Source: Clostridiales bacterium
GTDB taxonomy: Bacteria; Bacillota; Clostridia; Saccharofermentanales; Saccharofermentanaceae
DNA length: 64,000 bases
Assembly: GCA_017511005.1 (NCBI GenBank)
Contig: JAFWLP010000057.1
Location: 47,152 to 111,151 of the forward strand
Reading direction: 5' to 3'
The notes under the pieces are model-generated. The model did not search any database. It was given only the letters and a program-made list of their open reading frames with translations, and had not been told where the DNA came from. Positions within the stretch are counted from its first letter, which is position 1; each line of letters begins with the position of its first letter. A program made the translations under genes and the position numbers. Of this stretch, positions 8,417 through 18,387 are shown in pieces.

Positions 8417-9187
8417 TCAGCCCTCTTTCATGGTCATTTCACAGGCAAAAACCTTGGTATCGATGTTCTTATAGCCGAACACGGTGACCTTGCTGCCGCT
8501 CTTTGAAATAAACAGTTCGACCTTCTCCCCCGCTTTTACCTCGCTGTTATAGTTGATAACGATATCCTCGATCAGGGAAACATCGTAGCCGCATTTAAAG
8601 AGAGCATCGTAAGCCCATGCCGTATAGCGGGAATTATTGACATGTCTGTTGCGGTCCAGTTCATTATAATCCGCATATTTGATGATCACGGGTTTTTCGG
8701 TCTCCCCCGCAATGTCATTGCGTGAAGTGAAAACGATCTTCGGACACAGCTCACCGAAGGCAAACCTCGGATCCTGTATCACCGGCGGCGGAAGCTCCGG
8801 CCGTTTACTCGCGATTACCGGTCTGTGAGAGTTCCAGTCAGCAAGGATCCATGTTGAAGTTGCCTTGCCTATAAGCCTGTTATCGCTGCTGTATATCTCA
8901 AAATCACGTCCGTAATAGATCTTCTCGATGGTGTTTGCCCAGGTCCTGATGCGGAATGTCTCATGCCATGTGGGAAGCTCCGTGAAATGAAGCCTCATCT
9001 TGAGGATGATCCAGCAGATGGAATTCTCCTTAAGGAACTCCGTGCCGTAACCGATGGAATTTGAGCTCCTTTCAGCTGCTTCCTGAAGATCACCGATCAG
9101 CGAGGAACAGTATAATCTGTCACCTATACCGCATTCGGTTGCCTTGCAATAGACTTCGACATCTGTATATTTACTGATTTCAGGCAT
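8417..9187 (-). CDS. Acyl-ACP thioesterase (FatA/FatB-type, double hotdog)
   Basis: This 256-residue protein is a bacterial acyl-ACP thioesterase, releasing free fatty acids from acyl carrier protein in the cytosol. The N-terminal hotdog contains GYGTEFL and LKMRLHFTELPTW, the latter typical of the family. The second hotdog holds the active-site segment DRNRHVNNSRY (178-188), with Asn180 and His182 at the catalytic positions of plant FatA/FatB. The length fits bacterial members. The start overlaps the end of the upstream membrane-protein gene by 8 bp, so both are probably co-translated. In anaerobic Clostridia these enzymes may tune membrane fatty-acid chain length or lipid release; that role is inference. 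Confidence 0.9.
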   Translation of the reverse strand: MPEISKYTDVEVYCKATECGIGDRLYCSSLIGDLQEAAERSSNSIGYGTEFLKENSICWIILKMRLHFTELPTWHETFRIRTWANTIEKIYYGRDFEIYSSDNRLIGKATSTWILADWNSHRPVIASKRPELPPPVIQDPRFAFGELCPKIVFTSRNDIAGETEKPVIIKYADYNELDRNRHVNNSRYTAWAYDALFKCGYDVSLIEDIVINYNSEVKAGEKVELFISKSGSKVTVFGYKNIDTKVFACEMTMKEG

Positions 9188-9758
9188 TTTCCTGTTCCCT
9201 GTCCTTCACTTTTCGGGGCATCGACATGGGTATGGTTCCCCTGGGATTATATCTCCTGAAGACCGGATACATCTCTTCCTTGTACATGAATACGATCATG
9301 ACCTTTATTCCTTCTGTGGGAAGCAGCCAGTACCAGTAAGTATCCTCTATATCAAAAGCTTTATAATCCGTCATCTTGATAATGATGCCGGCATTCTCTT
9401 TATCTGAATTGAACCTGTCAGAGGTAACAGGACCGATATATTCACAATCCTTCAGAGAGAAGCTGATGAGTTCATCACGCTTGTTGTCTCCGAGTATCAC
9501 GGCACAGTCGACAAGATCATTGGAGATCTCGACCTCGTATTCCTTATGCTGACGCTTGATGAGTATGACCGTGCCTGCGACGATTCCGAAAGCAAGGACA
9601 CCCGATATGAAATATAGGTTGTACCCGGTATAGATCGGAATAAGGAACGCGAAAAAAACCGCAATGATAGCAGTCGTGATCAGAAACGTATTAAAAATGA
9701 CTTCAGTTAAGCCGTTCTTGCGCTTAACACTTGTCTCAACAAAACTGTCCTGTAGCAT
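9180..9758 (-). CDS. Small membrane protein of unknown function
   Basis: This 192-residue protein is not recognised. It has two adjacent membrane helices (about 21-41 and 48-67) and a ~120-residue soluble C-terminal domain. The domain alternates beta strands with a Trp/Tyr cluster DTYWYWLLP (about 138-146), and the whole resembles membrane-anchored PH-like domains in outline only. The loop between helices is short, so the soluble domain probably faces the cytosol. GAGG precedes ATG 9758 and a TATGAT/TAGAAT-like -10 lies within 30 bp upstream. The stop overlaps the thioesterase start by 8 bp, which hints at a shared role in lipid metabolism. Confidence 0.6.
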   Translation of the reverse strand: MLQDSFVETSVKRKNGLTEVIFNTFLITTAIIAVFFAFLIPIYTGYNLYFISGVLAFGIVAGTVILIKRQHKEYEVEISNDLVDCAVILGDNKRDELISFSLKDCEYIGPVTSDRFNSDKENAGIIIKMTDYKAFDIEDTYWYWLLPTEGIKVMIVFMYKEEMYPVFRRYNPRGTIPMSMPRKVKDREQENA

Positions 9759-9840
9759 GATTTACCTCAAACAGAGTTCATTCTATCATAAGTCGGCCAA
9801 ATAAAATATCCGGAGCAGGAATATACAACGAATGCCGTGT

Positions 9841-9951
9841 GTGCAGAAAAGTGTACCGATTTTTGCCGAAAAAGGTACGTTTGAGAGCAAAATCGCGGTT
9901 ATATGCTCGCCGGTGTACCGTTTTCAAGCAAAAAAGGTACGATTTTTGCAC
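9841..9951. repeat. 111-bp nested palindrome with four GTACC/GGTAC boxes
   Basis: Two direct repeats, 9851-9879 and 9913-9941, share GTGTACCG and AAAAAGGTACG around a variable centre. Each is itself an inverted repeat (GTACC at 9853-9857 with GGTAC at 9874-9878; GTACC at 9915-9919 with GGTAC at 9936-9940). The whole element is also palindromic: it opens with GTGCAGAAAAGTGTACC and closes with GGTACGATTTTTGCAC. An inner pair, GAGCA (9885-9889) and TGCTC (9904-9908), sits near the centre. CGATTTTTGC occurs at 9857 and 9940, and a near copy occurs inverted at 9887. It may be a repetitive extragenic palindrome or a remnant of a miniature mobile element. Confidence 0.6.
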
Positions 9952-10011
9952 TGGTTCCTGCAGGCAGGTATTAATCTCTTCTACTGTTGATCTTCCAAGC
10001 TAACTACACAT

Positions 10012-10047
10012 AAAAAACGGGGCATCTCATAAAGTTGAGATACCCCG
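10012..10047 (-). terminator. Rho-independent terminator of groES-groEL
   Basis: A 12-bp stem (CGGGGCATCTCA at 10018-10029 with TGAGATACCCCG at 10036-10047, one wobble) encloses a 6-nt loop. On the minus strand it is followed at once by six T residues. It ends 35 bp after the groEL stop. Confidence 0.9.
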
Positions 10048-10082
10048 CCGGTTGATCAGTTATTTGTTTTGCCGATCAGCTA

Positions 10083-11714
<1,632 letters not shown>

Positions 11715-11726
11715 TTATAATCTGAA

Positions 11727-12014
11727 TCAGTCTTCAACGATGGCAGCGATGTCATCCTGACGAACGATAATGTATTCCTCACCATCGAGCTTAACGTTTG
11801 TTCCGGCATAATCACGGATGATGACCTTCTCGCCGACCTTAACTTCCATCTTGATCTCATTGCCGTCAACTACTCCGCCGGGACCGACTGCGATGATCTC
11901 TGCGATCTGAGGCTTCTGCTGAGCACCGGAGGACAGGATAATGCCGCTCTTTGTTGTCTCTTCTGCCTGAAGTTTCTTTACTACCACCTTATCTGCTAAG
12001 GGCTTAATTGTCAT
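11727..12014 (-). CDS. groES: Co-chaperonin GroES (10 kDa, Hsp10)
   Basis: This 95-residue protein begins [15 protein letters not shown] and carries a mobile-loop region around [18 protein letters not shown] (17-34), which binds the GroEL apical domain. It ends [15 protein letters not shown]. The start is placed at ATG 12014 because GGAGG lies exactly 8 nt upstream (12023-12027). A TTG five codons upstream would put the Shine-Dalgarno inside the gene and is rejected. It is the first gene of the heat-shock operon and lies directly behind a sigma-A-type promoter and CIRCE operator. Confidence 0.97.
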   Translation of the reverse strand: MTIKPLADKVVVKKLQAEETTKSGIILSSGAQQKPQIAEIIAVGPGGVVDGNEIKMEVKVGEKVIIRDYAGTNVKLDGEEYIIVRQDDIAAIVED

Positions 12015-12045
12015 AAAAAAGACCTCCAATACAATGAAATTGCGG

Positions 12046-12072
12046 TTAGCACTCTATTGTCACAAGTGCTAA
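12046..12072 (-). promoter_or_regulatory. CIRCE operator (HrcA repressor site)
   Basis: TTAGCACTC (12046-12054), a 9-bp spacer and AAGTGCTAA (12064-12072) match the CIRCE consensus with one mismatch in the second arm. It begins a few bases downstream of the predicted transcription start of groES, the usual position for HrcA repression. The hrcA gene is not in this window. Confidence 0.95.
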
Positions 12073-12081
12073 CCACAACAA

Positions 12082-12110
12082 AATATAATTCTTAATACCG
12101 ATACTGTCAA
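12082..12110 (-). promoter_or_regulatory. Vegetative promoter of groES-groEL
   Basis: On the minus strand a perfect -35 TTGACA (12105-12110) is followed after 17 bp by -10 TATATT (12082-12087). The predicted start is near 12075, immediately before the CIRCE element. It is a sigma-A-type promoter, so heat control would come from HrcA and not from an alternative sigma factor. Confidence 0.88.
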
Positions 12111-12177
12111 TACGAAAATCAAAAAAAGTCAAAAACGTCTTCTGCCTTTTCCGGACAGATCAACAGCCTTCCTGAGA

Positions 12178-13200
12178 TCAGTCTTTCAGACCCTCAGGAT
12201 TCATTGTCTGCCACTTCCAACAGGACGAGCACATATCGTCGATCCCGTATTCAGCCTTAAAGCCGAGTACCTTCTCAGCTTTATCGGTTGAGGCATAACT
12301 TACGGCAATGTCACCGGGTCTTCTTGGCCCGAATACATGCTTTATCTCATGTCCGCAGGCTTTCTCAAAAGCAGTCACGGCTTCCATGACAGACGTGCCT
12401 TTTCCGGTGCCGAGGTTGAACAGACTGACTGAATCCTCTGTTTTGCCGAGATATTCGATGGCTTTAACATGACCTTTGGCAAGATCTGCGACATGAATGT
12501 AATCACGGACGCATGTTCCGTCTGGCGTATTGTAATCATTGCCGAAAACCGTAAGGCATTCAAGTGTTCCGCCCGCAACCTTGGAAATATACGGGAACAG
12601 ATTGTTGGGTATCCCTCTGGGATCCTCACCTATAAGACCGCTCTCATGAGCGCCTACCGGATTGAAATATCTTAACAGGCATATCTTTTTCGAAGGCTCG
12701 GATCTTGCATAATCCCTTAATACCTGTTCGATCATCCACTTGGTCCAGCCGTAAGGATTGGTACATATGCCGAGAGGACTTTCCTCGGTAAAAGGAACAT
12801 CTTCACTCTCACCGTATACTGTTGCGGATGAACTGAAAACGAGATTGTTTACTCCGAATTCCGTCATGAGCCTGCATACGTTGATCATGCTTCCGATATT
12901 ATTTGAATAGTATTCAAGCGGAATCTTTACGGACTCGCCGACTGCTTTGAGGCCGGCGAAATGAATGATACTGTCGATGTCATTCTCTTGGAATACGGTT
13001 CTCAGCGCATCGATGTCACAGCAATCGACATTATAGAATCTGAATCTTTTGCCGGTTATCTTCTCGAGACGGTTCTGAACTTCCATCTTGCTGTTGGAAA
13101 GATTGTCCGCAATTATCACGTCATAATTATTTTCGAATAAGGAAATAACGGTATGGGAACCTATATAGCCGTTACCGCCTGTAACAAGTACTGTAGGCAT
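12178..13200 (-). CDS. galE: UDP-glucose 4-epimerase GalE
   Basis: This 340-residue extended short-chain dehydrogenase interconverts UDP-glucose and UDP-galactose with bound NAD in the cytosol. The NAD motif TGGNGYIG lies at 7-14. The catalytic pair is Tyr150 and Lys154 in NPYGWTK, with the Ser of FSSSATVYG upstream. The C-terminus ends WKWQTMNPEG, typical of GalE. Start ATG 13200 is chosen because AAAGGAG stands just upstream; an upstream in-frame extension of 14 codons has no such signal. The gene stands alone, and no Leloir partner (galK, galT) is in the window. It probably supplies UDP-galactose for envelope glycans as well as galactose use. Confidence 0.95.
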   Translation of the reverse strand: MPTVLVTGGNGYIGSHTVISLFENNYDVIIADNLSNSKMEVQNRLEKITGKRFRFYNVDCCDIDALRTVFQENDIDSIIHFAGLKAVGESVKIPLEYYSNNIGSMINVCRLMTEFGVNNLVFSSSATVYGESEDVPFTEESPLGICTNPYGWTKWMIEQVLRDYARSEPSKKICLLRYFNPVGAHESGLIGEDPRGIPNNLFPYISKVAGGTLECLTVFGNDYNTPDGTCVRDYIHVADLAKGHVKAIEYLGKTEDSVSLFNLGTGKGTSVMEAVTAFEKACGHEIKHVFGPRRPGDIAVSYASTDKAEKVLGFKAEYGIDDMCSSCWKWQTMNPEGLKD

Positions 13201-13363
13201 AAAATCTCCTTTGACAAGTGTAATAAACTGATTTAACCACAAAAGATTTCCGAATAGAACTAAATAAAACTAATTCCGCATATTTGCACCATTTTAAAAT
13301 GCCCTGATTTTTCTTTTCATATAAAATAAATACGTAATGCCTAAAATCTATTTGGAGACAACA

Positions 13364-14101
13364 ATGAATAAACTTATCTACATAGCTGATGATGACGACA
13401 ATATAAGAAACTTACTTAAGACATTCCTAGAGCGTGAAGGCTTTCATGTTACAGGATTTTCAACGGGAGACAAACTTTTCGAATCATTCTCGAATTCGCC
13501 GGCAGACCTCATAATCCTTGATGTCATGATGCCCGGACACGACGGTTTCTTTATCCTCAAGGAGATCAGAAAAACTTCCAATGTTCCGATCATCATGCTC
13601 ACGGCAAAAGACAGTGATGCCGATTATATCCAGGGTCTTGATATGGGAAGCGATGACTATTTCACAAAGCCCTTCTCCCCCGTCAAGCTCGTCTCAAAGG
13701 TTAAGTCGATCCTTAAGAGACAGGAAGAGATCACAGGCAAGACCGGTGATAAGCCGGATAATGATGCAGTTTACGAATTTGCAGATATAGTAATTAACAG
13801 AAAGACCAAAGAGACTACTATGCAGGGCAAGCCTTTGCCGCTAACGCCCAATGAGTATCAGCTCCTGACCTATCTCATCTCCAACCGCGACAGAGCCGTA
13901 TCCAGAGCTGAGCTTCTCGACAAGATCTGGGGTTATGAGACTCAGGTCGAGACGAGAGTCGCAGATGACACAGTCAAAAGATTGAGGAAGAAAATCAGCA
14001 AATCAGATGCTAAAATATCTACTATCTGGGGTTACGGCTTCAGACTGGTAAACAGAGCCGATGAATCTGATGATGACGATGACGGAGACAATCAAGACTG
14101 A
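13364..14101 (+). CDS. OmpR-family response regulator
   Basis: This 245-residue two-domain regulator has a receiver domain (1-120) with the acidic pocket in IADDDD (7-12), phospho-acceptor Asp53 in LDVMMPG, Thr79 and Lys101 in YFTKPFSP. A winged-helix DNA-binding domain (about 145-235) contains LTPNEYQLLTYL and VDDTVKRLRKKI-type recognition sequence. Start ATG 13364 has GGAG 6 nt upstream; an in-frame ATG at 13337 lacks this. The stop overlaps the first base of the histidine kinase start (TGATG), so the two are translationally coupled and form one two-component system. The C-terminus is an acidic Asp-rich tail. Target genes cannot be told from the sequence. Confidence 0.93.
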   Translation: MNKLIYIADDDDNIRNLLKTFLEREGFHVTGFSTGDKLFESFSNSPADLIILDVMMPGHDGFFILKEIRKTSNVPIIMLTAKDSDADYIQGLDMGSDDYFTKPFSPVKLVSKVKSILKRQEEITGKTGDKPDNDAVYEFADIVINRKTKETTMQGKPLPLTPNEYQLLTYLISNRDRAVSRAELLDKIWGYETQVETRVADDTVKRLRKKISKSDAKISTIWGYGFRLVNRADESDDDDDGDNQD

Positions 14102-15726
14102 TGAGTGACAAACCGGATCAGGCACGGTTAAAAACAAAAAAGCCTTCGAGAAACAAATCAGCAATCAGAATTCCCATCTCACTGCACTTCTACGCGGTTG
14201 AGATCGTGGTTATCATTCTGGTTGTTTTTATTATCAACTTCTACATCCAGTCGATCGTAAAGAAATACATTGCCAATGAGTGTAATGCGCGTCTCGACAT
14301 AGCCGTAAACTCAACCCAGAACTTCGCAGATGCCTTTACTTCACAGGTTAAGGATTCCGATGAGATCAACGAGGAAAACATCAGGGCCTATCTCACGAAC
14401 ACCATCGTAACTTCCGCAGACCTCTCTAATCAGGCCAGCATTGCTCTTTATACTTATAACGAGAGAAACGGTTTCCACATCGTTCTCTGGCCTACCGCTT
14501 ATTATTCGACATCTTATGCTAACAGCGCCAACAAAGTTATCGAACAGGTTATCGAGAAAGAGGGTTACAAAACTCTCAACAAGACACAGACCGTCGACAT
14601 CGACGGGAACACGATATATTACAGGACGCTGAAATTCGAGCTCGTCACGACCGTAGTTGATGAGAATGCCGACGGTTCGACCAACAGCAATCCGGAGAGC
14701 AATATCGATCTCGGAAATTATTATCTGTGCATATACATCAACTCAAGGTCTTACTATTCATTCATGGCTTCCATGACCCTTGCCCTGGTACAGGCCGCAT
14801 TGCTCGCCATAGTCATCGCGGGAATCCTCAGTATCATGATGACTTACCCGCTCATCTTCTCTACCCAGAAGCTTTCAAGATTCGCAAAGCGGATCGCCAA
14901 GGGTGATCTTAAGCCCGTAAGAGGCCATATCGTCAGTAAGGAGCTGTCCGAGCTCGGTGACGTAATGAATCAGATGGCATATAAGCTCGGGGAATCGGAC
15001 ATCGAGCAGAAAACCTTTTTCCAGAATGCGTCACACGAACTGAGAACGCCTCTCATGTCGATCCAGGGATATGCGGAAGGTCTTAAATACGGTGTGTTTG
15101 AAACCGATGAGGACAGAGAGAATGCCATCGACGTCATAATCGACGAGACAGGAAGACTCTCGGGATTAGTTGAGAATCTCCTTTCAATATCCAAGATGGA
15201 CATGAGCAGGAGCGGCAATTATGAAGTCAAAAAACAGAATATCAACGTCACGAGGATATGCGATACCATAATCGACCGTGTAAGAGGCAATTTCATACAT
15301 GAAGATAAAGAGATCATCAATGACTTCAACGTAAAGGGCCTTTACATCTACGGCAATGAGAACGATCTTATCAGGTGCCTCGAAAACATCTTCTCCAACT
15401 GTCTGAGATACTGCAAGACTGCGGTTACGTTCAAATGCAGGAGCGATGAGACACATACAAAAGTATTATTCGAGATATCCGATGACGGACCAGGCATTGC
15501 GCCTGAAGTCAGTGAACACTTATTCGAGCGTTTTTCGAAAGGTTCTGACGGTAAACACGGTATAGGCCTTGCCCTCGCCAAAGCAATAGCCGAAGAGCAT
15601 GACGGTTCGATAAGAGCCTATAACAAAGACAGCGGCGGAGCTTGTTTTGAGATCAGCATTCCCGCCGTGCGCAAAAAAGAGCAGCTGACAAAGATCAACA
15701 ATGACAGCACAGAACTGAATCTTTGA
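14101..15726 (+). CDS. HAMP-domain sensor histidine kinase
   Basis: This 541-residue membrane kinase partners the preceding regulator. A basic cytosolic start (1-27) leads to helix 1 (29-50), a ~170-residue extracytoplasmic sensor (51-221), helix 2 (223-253) and a HAMP linker (about 250-300). The dimerisation domain carries His312 in NASHELRTPL. The catalytic domain has N433 in the N box, DDGPGI (461-466) and GIGLALAK (487-494). All catalytic motifs are intact. The sensor has no Cys and no recognisable ligand motif. The gene converges on the Q/P-rich membrane-protein gene with only 13 bp between stops. Confidence 0.93.
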   Translation: MSDKPDQARLKTKKPSRNKSAIRIPISLHFYAVEIVVIILVVFIINFYIQSIVKKYIANECNARLDIAVNSTQNFADAFTSQVKDSDEINEENIRAYLTNTIVTSADLSNQASIALYTYNERNGFHIVLWPTAYYSTSYANSANKVIEQVIEKEGYKTLNKTQTVDIDGNTIYYRTLKFELVTTVVDENADGSTNSNPESNIDLGNYYLCIYINSRSYYSFMASMTLALVQAALLAIVIAGILSIMMTYPLIFSTQKLSRFAKRIAKGDLKPVRGHIVSKELSELGDVMNQMAYKLGESDIEQKTFFQNASHELRTPLMSIQGYAEGLKYGVFETDEDRENAIDVIIDETGRLSGLVENLLSISKMDMSRSGNYEVKKQNINVTRICDTIIDRVRGNFIHEDKEIINDFNVKGLYIYGNENDLIRCLENIFSNCLRYCKTAVTFKCRSDETHTKVLFEISDDGPGIAPEVSEHLFERFSKGSDGKHGIGLALAKAIAEEHDGSIRAYNKDSGGACFEISIPAVRKKEQLTKINNDSTELNL

Positions 15727-15739
15727 TGATAAGAACGGA

Positions 15740-16762
15740 TTATCTGAGATTCATGTACCTTACCGCATTGAAAAATGCAGGTTTTCCATCGAATCTGGCA
15801 GCCGTATCCTGAAGGAACTGTGTCCTCGCCATGTTTATCCTCATGTAAGTGTTCTGAAGAGAAAGCAGCGAATTGACGGCGTTGTTGATCGTAACGCACC
15901 TTCCCGAGATTATCAGTGACTGTATCTTAAAAAGTATCCGGGGATCAGTGAATTCAGGCGGCAAAACACAGTTGGAGAAACCGTTATACAGAAGATTGAG
16001 TTCCGTCGAGAGTTCACCGAGTCTTACATATAATGCCTCTGTTTTCTTCTTGTTGTGTATCTTCTTCAAAACAAACAATACGACAAGGCCTGCCCCGAAA
16101 AGGACTAAGACTCCGGCAATGACCGCATTGGTGATGATGCTGTCCTGTGAATTGGAAGTAACGGCCGAATAAACGAAGATCATACCAAACAGGCTGACGA
16201 GAATGCCCCATACAAGAGGAGCCACACTCTGCCTTGAATATCTGGCGATATCGGTCTTGCACTGCTCATATTCCTGATAAAGATCGACCTTAGGCGAGAA
16301 ATGATTGATCATACGCGCGCATTCATTCAGGTTCTTCTCCCTTTCAGCTTCTATGTACTGATAATTAGCAGGCTGCGCAGGATATCCGTACCCCTGCATG
16401 CCGGGCTGGTTGTTATAGACCGGCTGCTGGAATCCGGGTTGCTGATACATAGGCTGTGAATTATATGGCTGCGCAACGGGCTGCTGATACATAGGCTGGG
16501 CATAAGGCTGTGCCAGCGGCTGCTGAAAAGCCGGTGCACCGTTCTGTTGGGAAGCTGCAGCCTGAGCCTGCGGCTCTGCTGCCTGCTTTACAGGCATTTG
16601 AGGCTGTACATTCTGCATCGGCTGCATTGGCTGCACGGGCTGAACAGGCTGCTGGAAAACAGGCTGCGCCGCATTCTGTGCCTCTATCTGATGCGGCTGG
16701 ATATCCGGTGTCGCAGGATCACTTGAACCGGTAAGCTGCCAATTATCATCAAAATCACTCAT
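15740..16762 (-). CDS. Q/P-rich two-helix membrane protein of unknown function
   Basis: This 340-residue protein is not recognised. Residues 28-130 are a low-complexity region rich in Gln, Pro, Met and Tyr, with recurring QPMYQQP- and QPVQPMQ-type units. Residues 131-178 are charged and probably helical (EREKNLNECARMINHF). Two membrane helices follow (about 180-200 and 210-232) with a short polar loop, then a cytosolic KKIHNKKK patch and a ~100-residue helical C-terminal domain. Both ends are therefore predicted cytosolic. Similar Q/P-rich tails occur in Clostridia on small membrane proteins annotated only as hypothetical. GGAG precedes ATG 16762 and a good promoter lies 34 bp upstream. It stands alone and converges on the two-component system. 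Confidence 0.65.
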   Translation of the reverse strand: MSDFDDNWQLTGSSDPATPDIQPHQIEAQNAAQPVFQQPVQPVQPMQPMQNVQPQMPVKQAAEPQAQAAASQQNGAPAFQQPLAQPYAQPMYQQPVAQPYNSQPMYQQPGFQQPVYNNQPGMQGYGYPAQPANYQYIEAEREKNLNECARMINHFSPKVDLYQEYEQCKTDIARYSRQSVAPLVWGILVSLFGMIFVYSAVTSNSQDSIITNAVIAGVLVLFGAGLVVLFVLKKIHNKKKTEALYVRLGELSTELNLLYNGFSNCVLPPEFTDPRILFKIQSLIISGRCVTINNAVNSLLSLQNTYMRINMARTQFLQDTAARFDGKPAFFNAVRYMNLR

Positions 16763-16795
16763 GTATCTTCTCCTATCCCATAAATGCTAAAGACA

Positions 16796-16824
16796 ATTTT
16801 ATTACTTTTTCAACGTTATTCCAA
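16796..16824 (-). promoter_or_regulatory. Promoter of the Q/P-rich membrane protein gene
   Basis: Minus-strand -35 TTGGAA (16819-16824), a 17-bp spacer and -10 TAAAAT (16796-16801) lie 34 bp upstream of the start codon. Confidence 0.6.
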
Positions 16825-16876
16825 TAAGCGAAAATAATAGAGGGCTACTGAGGCAACTCCATTTTATGGCATTGGT

Positions 16877-16919
16877 ACAAAACAGAGGCTGCCTCAAAGA
16901 TTTGAGACAGCCTCCTGTT
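16877..16919 (-). terminator. Rho-independent terminator of trpB2
   Basis: A long stem (AACAGAGGCTGCCTCAA at 16881-16897 pairing with TTGAGACAGCCTCCTGTT at 16902-16919, one bulge) with a 4-nt loop is followed on the minus strand by a short U-rich run. It begins about 20 bp after the trpB2 stop. Confidence 0.75.
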
Positions 16920-16938
16920 AATTATCTTTTCGACTGGA

Positions 16939-18306
16939 TCAACCGATCTTGGGGCACTTTGCCAAAGACTTTGCGATATCCTCGTCTGTAGGAATATAAT
17001 CATCCATGACGCCGTCGTTGTATTTCTGATAAGCAACGAGATCGAAATAACCTGTACCTGTGAGACCGAATACGATATTCTTTGCCTCGCCTGTCTCCTT
17101 GCACTTAAGAGCTTCGTCGATGGCAACCTTGATAGCATGGGAGCTCTCAGGCGCGGGAAGGATTCCCTCAACTCTTGCAAACTGTGTTGCAGCTGCAAAT
17201 ACGTCTGTCTGCTTAACGGATCTGGCCTTGATGTAACCGTCATCGTAAAGCTGTGAGACGATAGAACTCATGCCGTGATATCTGAGACCGCCCGCATGGT
17301 TAGGAGCAGGCATAAAGTCGCTGCCCAATGTGTACATCTTTGCAAGAGGGCATACTCTGCCGGTATCGCAGAAGTCGTATACGTAAGAACCTCTTGTAAG
17401 CGAAGGACATGAAGCGGGCTCGACAGCGATGATCTCGTAATCAGCTTCGCCTCTGAGCATCTGACCGACGAAGGGCGAGATCAGTCCGCCGAGGTTGGAT
17501 CCGCCGCCTGCACAGCCGATGATCGTGTCTGCCTTGATACCGTACTTGTCAAGAGCGGCCTTGGCCTCGAGACCGATAACCGACTGATGGAGAAGTACCT
17601 GGCTCAATACGGAACCTAATACATATCTGTATCCTTCCTGGGATGTTGCTGCCTCAACGGCTTCGGAAATGGCGCAGCCGAGAGAACCGTCTGTTCCGGG
17701 GAACTCTTCGTTGATCTTGCGGCCGACATTTGTGGTCATTGAGGGAGAAGGCGTAACGGTGGCACCGTATGTTCTCATTACTTCGCGTCTGAAAGGCTTC
17801 TGCTCATAAGAGACCTTAACCATGTAGACCTGGCAGTCGAGTCCGAAATAAGCTGTAGACATTGAGAGAGCCGTTCCCCACTGTCCTGCGCCGGTCTCGG
17901 TCGTAACACCCTTGAGTCCCTGCTTCTTTGCGTAATATGCCTGTGCAATAGCGGAGTTGAGCTTATGGGATCCGGAAGTGTTGTTTCCTTCAAACTTGTA
18001 ATAAATATGTGCAGGTGTATCAAGAGCCTTCTCAAGACAATATGCCCTTACCAGCGGTGAAGGTCTGTACATCTTATAGAAATCGACGATCTCACCGGGA
18101 ATGTCAATCCACTGATCGGTGTTGTTCATCTCCTGCTTGCAGAGTTCCTCGCAGAAGATCGGATAAAGATCCTCTACTTTAAGAGGCTCACCTGTTCCGG
18201 GATTAAGGAGCGGTGCGGGTTTATTCTTCATGTCGGCACGGACGTTATACCATGCTGTGGGTATCTCGTTCTCTGACAGATAGATCTTATAAGGAATTTC
18301 GGACAT
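16939..18306 (-). CDS. trpB: Tryptophan synthase beta chain, TrpB2 type
   Basis: This 455-residue PLP enzyme joins indole and serine to make tryptophan. It is of the TrpB2 group: it begins with the long N-terminal extension of that group (IPYKIYLSENEIPTAWYN) and is about 50 residues longer than TrpB1. PLP-binding Lys115 lies in SGSHKLNSA and catalytic Glu137 in TETGAGQWG. The glycine-rich phosphate loop GCAGGGSNLGG follows mid-protein. No trpA or other trp gene is nearby. TrpB2 enzymes are generally thought to act on free indole, independently of TrpA, which suits an indole-salvage role here. It lies 81 bp downstream of the epimerase gene, with its own terminator. Confidence 0.93.
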   Translation of the reverse strand: MSEIPYKIYLSENEIPTAWYNVRADMKNKPAPLLNPGTGEPLKVEDLYPIFCEELCKQEMNNTDQWIDIPGEIVDFYKMYRPSPLVRAYCLEKALDTPAHIYYKFEGNNTSGSHKLNSAIAQAYYAKKQGLKGVTTETGAGQWGTALSMSTAYFGLDCQVYMVKVSYEQKPFRREVMRTYGATVTPSPSMTTNVGRKINEEFPGTDGSLGCAISEAVEAATSQEGYRYVLGSVLSQVLLHQSVIGLEAKAALDKYGIKADTIIGCAGGGSNLGGLISPFVGQMLRGEADYEIIAVEPASCPSLTRGSYVYDFCDTGRVCPLAKMYTLGSDFMPAPNHAGGLRYHGMSSIVSQLYDDGYIKARSVKQTDVFAAATQFARVEGILPAPESSHAIKVAIDEALKCKETGEAKNIVFGLTGTGYFDLVAYQKYNDGVMDDYIPTDEDIAKSLAKCPKIG

Positions 18307-18387
18307 AGTAGGTCTCCCTTCAAAAAAACTAACTCATTTTACAATAAATAATCAAAAAATGCACAAAATCATATTAAACAGATAGTA

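Larger units (their letters stand above)
9759..10082. other. Non-coding interval with complex palindrome and groEL terminator
   Basis: This is the only stretch of more than 300 bases without a gene. It holds, from left to right, the likely promoter of the leftward membrane-protein gene (9759-9800), a 111-bp nested palindromic repeat (9841-9951), unassigned sequence (9952-10011), and the rho-independent terminator of groEL (10012-10047). I see no small open frame with a Shine-Dalgarno and no tRNA-like fold here. Confidence 0.7.

Noticed and set aside
8400-8425. Possible terminator after the thioesterase gene
   Set aside because: The GGCTG/CAGCC stem is only 5 bp with a 12-nt loop; too weak to call.
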